14,793 nt of DNA, taken from Elusimicrobiota bacterium. Lineage in GTDB: Bacteria > Elusimicrobiota > Elusimicrobia > UBA1565. The position numbers were made by a program, and so were the translations under genes. The stretch spans positions 31,522 to 46,314 of the forward strand of contig DMEZ01000061.1 in assembly GCA_003450735.1 (NCBI GenBank). The letters run 5' to 3'. Below are positions 12,627-14,793 of the stretch, piece by piece. Each line of letters begins with the position of its first letter. The stretch's first letter is position 1. The notes under the pieces are model-generated. The model searched no databases. It was not told the origin of the DNA and saw only the letters and a list, made by a program, of their open reading frames with translations.

Positions 12627-13732
12627 GCGACACCGAGAGCCCGACCCTCGCCCCCGGCAAGCCCAACGACACCGCGACCGCGCTCGAGCTCTTCTCCATC
12701 GCGGGCTCGCTGAGCTCCACCCTCGACCTGGACTACCTGCTCGAGAAGATCGGCCTGGCAGCCGAGCGCCTGCTCGACAGCGAGGCGAGCTCCATCATGC
12801 TCGTCACCGACGACAAGAAGAGCCTCTACTTCAAGGTCGCGGGCGGCGAAGCGGGCGCGAAGCTCAAGAAGCTGACCCTCCCCATCGGGCAGGGCATCGC
12901 GGGCTGGGTGGCGGAGCACCGCAAGCCCGAGGTCGTCGTGGACACCACCAAGGACCCCCGCTTCGCGGGCCGCTTCGACAAGGCCTCCGGCTTCGTGACG
13001 CGCTCCCTCATCGCCGTCCCGATGGTCTTCCGCGGTGAGCTCGTCGGCGTGGCCGAGGTCCTCAACAAGCGCGAGGGGCAGTACACCCAGGAGCACGTCA
13101 CCCTCCTCTCGAGCCTGGCGAACCTGGCCTCCATCGCCATCACCAACGCCCGCATCCTCCAGGACCAGAAGAACTTCTTCTCGCACATCCTCGAGCTCAT
13201 CGTCGCGGCCATCGAATCCTCCCGGCCCACCTTCATGGGCCACCCGCACCGCACGTCGCGCTTCGCCTGCGCCCTGGCGCGGGCCTTCGGGATGGACGAA
13301 TACGAGTACCGGATGATCTACTACGCCTCGCTGCTCCACGACATCGGCTACCTGGCCTTCCGCAACTCGCGCCTGCTCACCGACGCGGGGATCTCCACCC
13401 CGGTGGAAGAGCAGCATCCCCTCCTCTCGGTGAAGATGCTCGAGGGCATCCGGATGCTCGAAGGGACCCTGCCCATCATCCGGCACCACCACGAGAACTT
13501 CGACGGCACGGGCTTCCCGGGGAAGCTCAAGGGCGACCAGATCCCGCTGGGCGCGAGGATCCTCGGCCTCGTCGAGACCCTCGAGGAGATCCGCCTGACC
13601 GGAGGCCTCGACGGACCCCCTCTCGTCCAGCGGGCGGTCCAGGAGATCAAGGCCGGGCGGGGGACGCGCTTCGACCCCGACGTGGCCGACACCGCCGCGG
13701 AGCTGCTCTCCACCCAGCCGGGAATATGGTGA
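12623..13732 (+). CDS. GAF domain plus divergent HD-GYP domain protein
   Basis: A 369-residue cytoplasmic signalling protein. Residues about 21-178 are a GAF sensor domain (ASSIMLV, LPIGQGIAGWVAEH, SLIAVPM, VAEVLNK), and residues about 183-362 an HD-GYP-type domain, a family that normally hydrolyses cyclic di-GMP. Likely metal ligands kept are His207, His239-Asp240, His265 and His289-His290. The key variations, judged from memory of the family, are HDIGK to HDIGY (Tyr243), the conserved VAD aspartate to Glu318, and GYP to GFP (Phe297). It may therefore be a weak phosphodiesterase or a binding-only receptor. No output domain is present, so the effect may be through partners. Coupling by ATGA to the PilB/GspE ATPase gene suggests it tunes that machine. 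The GAF ligand is unknown. Confidence 0.9.
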   Translation: MSDTESPTLAPGKPNDTATALELFSIAGSLSSTLDLDYLLEKIGLAAERLLDSEASSIMLVTDDKKSLYFKVAGGEAGAKLKKLTLPIGQGIAGWVAEHRKPEVVVDTTKDPRFAGRFDKASGFVTRSLIAVPMVFRGELVGVAEVLNKREGQYTQEHVTLLSSLANLASIAITNARILQDQKNFFSHILELIVAAIESSRPTFMGHPHRTSRFACALARAFGMDEYEYRMIYYASLLHDIGYLAFRNSRLLTDAGISTPVEEQHPLLSVKMLEGIRMLEGTLPIIRHHHENFDGTGFPGKLKGDQIPLGARILGLVETLEEIRLTGGLDGPPLVQRAVQEIKAGRGTRFDPDVADTAAELLSTQPGIW

Positions 13733-14793
13733 ACCGCCCCCGCGCGGCCAGCGGCAAGACCGCGGCCCTGCGGGCCCGCCTCGAGGCCGTCCGGGCCGGA
13801 GGGCCGCCCCAGAAGGCGGCCGCGCAGAGGAAGGCGGGAAAGCTTTTAGCCCGCGAGCGGCTCGACGCGCTCCTCGACGAGGACAGCTTCCACGAGATCG
13901 GCGCCCTGGTGCGCTCCCACTCCCACGAGTTCGGGCTCGACCGCCGGGACATCCCGGCCGACGGGGTCGTCACCGGCATCGGGCGCATCAACGGCCGCAG
14001 CGTCTGCGTCTTCAGCCAGGACTTCACGGTGCTCGGCGGCTCCCTGGGCCTCGCCCACGCCCGCAAGATCTGCCGCCTCATGGACCTCGCCCTCGAGGCC
14101 GGCACGCCCATCCTCGGCCTCTGCGACTCGGGCGGCGCGCGCATCCAGGAGGGAGTGGACGCCCTCGCCGGCTACGCGGAGATCTTCCACCGCAACGTGC
14201 AGGCCTCGGGCCGCATCCCGCAGATCTCGGCGATCCTGGGCCCCTGCGCCGGAGGCGCCGCGTACTCCCCGGCCCTGACGGACTTCGTCTGCATGGTGGA
14301 CAAGATCAGCCGCATGTTCATCAACGGCCCCGACGTCCTGCGCGCCGAGACCGGGGAGGACGTGGACCCCGAGACCCTCGGCGGGGCCCGGATGCACTCC
14401 GACACCTCCGGCGCCTGCCACCTGCTGGCGAACTCCGAGCAGGACTGCTTCCGCCTCATCCGCGAGCTCCTCGAGTACCTCCCCCAGAACTGCCTCCAGG
14501 CGCCCAGACTCCTGCCGCCGTCGGACGACCCCTTCCGCGAGAGCGCCCTGCTGGAGAAGATCGCGCTCTCCGACCCGCACCGCTCCTACGACATGCGCGC
14601 CGTCGTCCGCGAGCTGGCCGACAACGGCCGCTTCTTCGAGCCCCACCGCAACTTCGCCAGGAACATCCTGACGGGGTTCCTCCGGCTCGACGGGGAGGCC
14701 GTCGGCGTCGTCGCCAACGCCCCGTCCCACCTCTCGGGCGCCCTCGACATCCTCGCCTCCGAGAAAGCCGCGCGCTTCGTGCGCTTCTGCGAC
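13726..14793 (+). CDS. Biotin-dependent carboxyltransferase subunit (PccB/MmdA type), 5' part
   Basis: The frame is open from 13726 to the window end and gives 356 residues of a protein usually near 510-520. It matches the beta subunit of propionyl-CoA carboxylase and the alpha subunit of methylmalonyl-CoA decarboxylase, which move a carboxyl group between biotin and an acyl-CoA. Visible motifs: KLLARERLDALLDEDSF (39-55), ADGVVTGIGRINGR (78-91), VFSQDFTVLGGSLG (95-108), the first oxyanion segment DSGGARIQEGVDALAGY (134-150), GPCAGGAAYSPALTDF (172-187) and, near the edge, the start of the second crotonase-like domain. The ATG at 13726 overlaps the preceding gene by seven bases; the next codon, GTG at 13729, would give a GTGA overlap like its neighbours. 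Which of the two enzymes it serves depends on partner genes beyond the window. Confidence 0.93.
   Translation, partial: MVNRPRAASGKTAALRARLEAVRAGGPPQKAAAQRKAGKLLARERLDALLDEDSFHEIGALVRSHSHEFGLDRRDIPADGVVTGIGRINGRSVCVFSQDFTVLGGSLGLAHARKICRLMDLALEAGTPILGLCDSGGARIQEGVDALAGYAEIFHRNVQASGRIPQISAILGPCAGGAAYSPALTDFVCMVDKISRMFINGPDVLRAETGEDVDPETLGGARMHSDTSGACHLLANSEQDCFRLIRELLEYLPQNCLQAPRLLPPSDDPFRESALLEKIALSDPHRSYDMRAVVRELADNGRFFEPHRNFARNILTGFLRLDGEAVGVVANAPSHLSGALDILASEKAARFVRFCD

Noticed and set aside
1..14793. tRNA or rRNA genes, CRISPR repeats, insertion sequences, attachment sites
   Set aside because: I saw no cloverleaf-like segments, regularly spaced direct repeats, transposase motifs or terminal inverted repeats; almost all DNA is accounted for by coding genes.

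Overview
This is a GC-rich, gene-dense bacterial window with 16 genes and no RNA genes, CRISPR arrays or insertion sequences that I can see. Most genes overlap their neighbour by the four bases ATGA or GTGA, and no gap exceeds about 175 bp. Signal peptides, a lipoprotein-like leader, a heptosyltransferase-type GT9 enzyme and a CsgG-like protein point to a Gram-negative (diderm) organism. The FlgD-like carboxy-terminal tail on the subtilase, the TPR-rich exported proteins and the high GC resemble high-GC Elusimicrobiota genomes. That placement is a tentative inference from memory; Myxococcota- or Acidobacteriota-like bacteria are not excluded.

Region 1 (1-5233, plus strand) is a tight run: the 3' part of rdgB (nucleotide-pool clean-up), a small exported TPR protein, a CsgG-like lipoprotein, a large exported TPR protein, murC (peptidoglycan precursor synthesis) and rsmA (16S rRNA dimethylation). 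The three exported proteins form a TPR/CsgG-like/TPR module between housekeeping genes.

Region 2 (5230-7505, minus strand) holds a GT9 glycosyltransferase and, behind a separate promoter, an exported HEAT-repeat protein coupled by GTGA to a 60-residue single-pass membrane protein. The last stop codon of this group interlocks with the rsmA stop, so the two convergent units share four bases. The 174-bp gap between GT9 and the HEAT gene holds a good extended -10 promoter and three inverted repeats.

Region 3 (7560-14793, plus strand) starts at an AT-rich 54-bp divergent promoter region. It runs efp, a HAD phosphatase, a secreted subtilisin-like protease, a DUF192 protein, a PilB/GspE-type ATPase, a GAF/HD-GYP protein and a biotin-dependent carboxyltransferase subunit that leaves the window.

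The observations most worth checking are these. The PilB/GspE ATPase and the adjacent HD-GYP protein both depart from canonical c-di-GMP-associated motifs, and the ATPase does so symmetrically in both halves of its N-terminal domain. EF-P has an unusual tip loop without the usual modified lysine. The two divergent promoters apparently share one -10 region, and one of them would give a leaderless mRNA. The exported TPR/CsgG-like/TPR module has no function I recognise.
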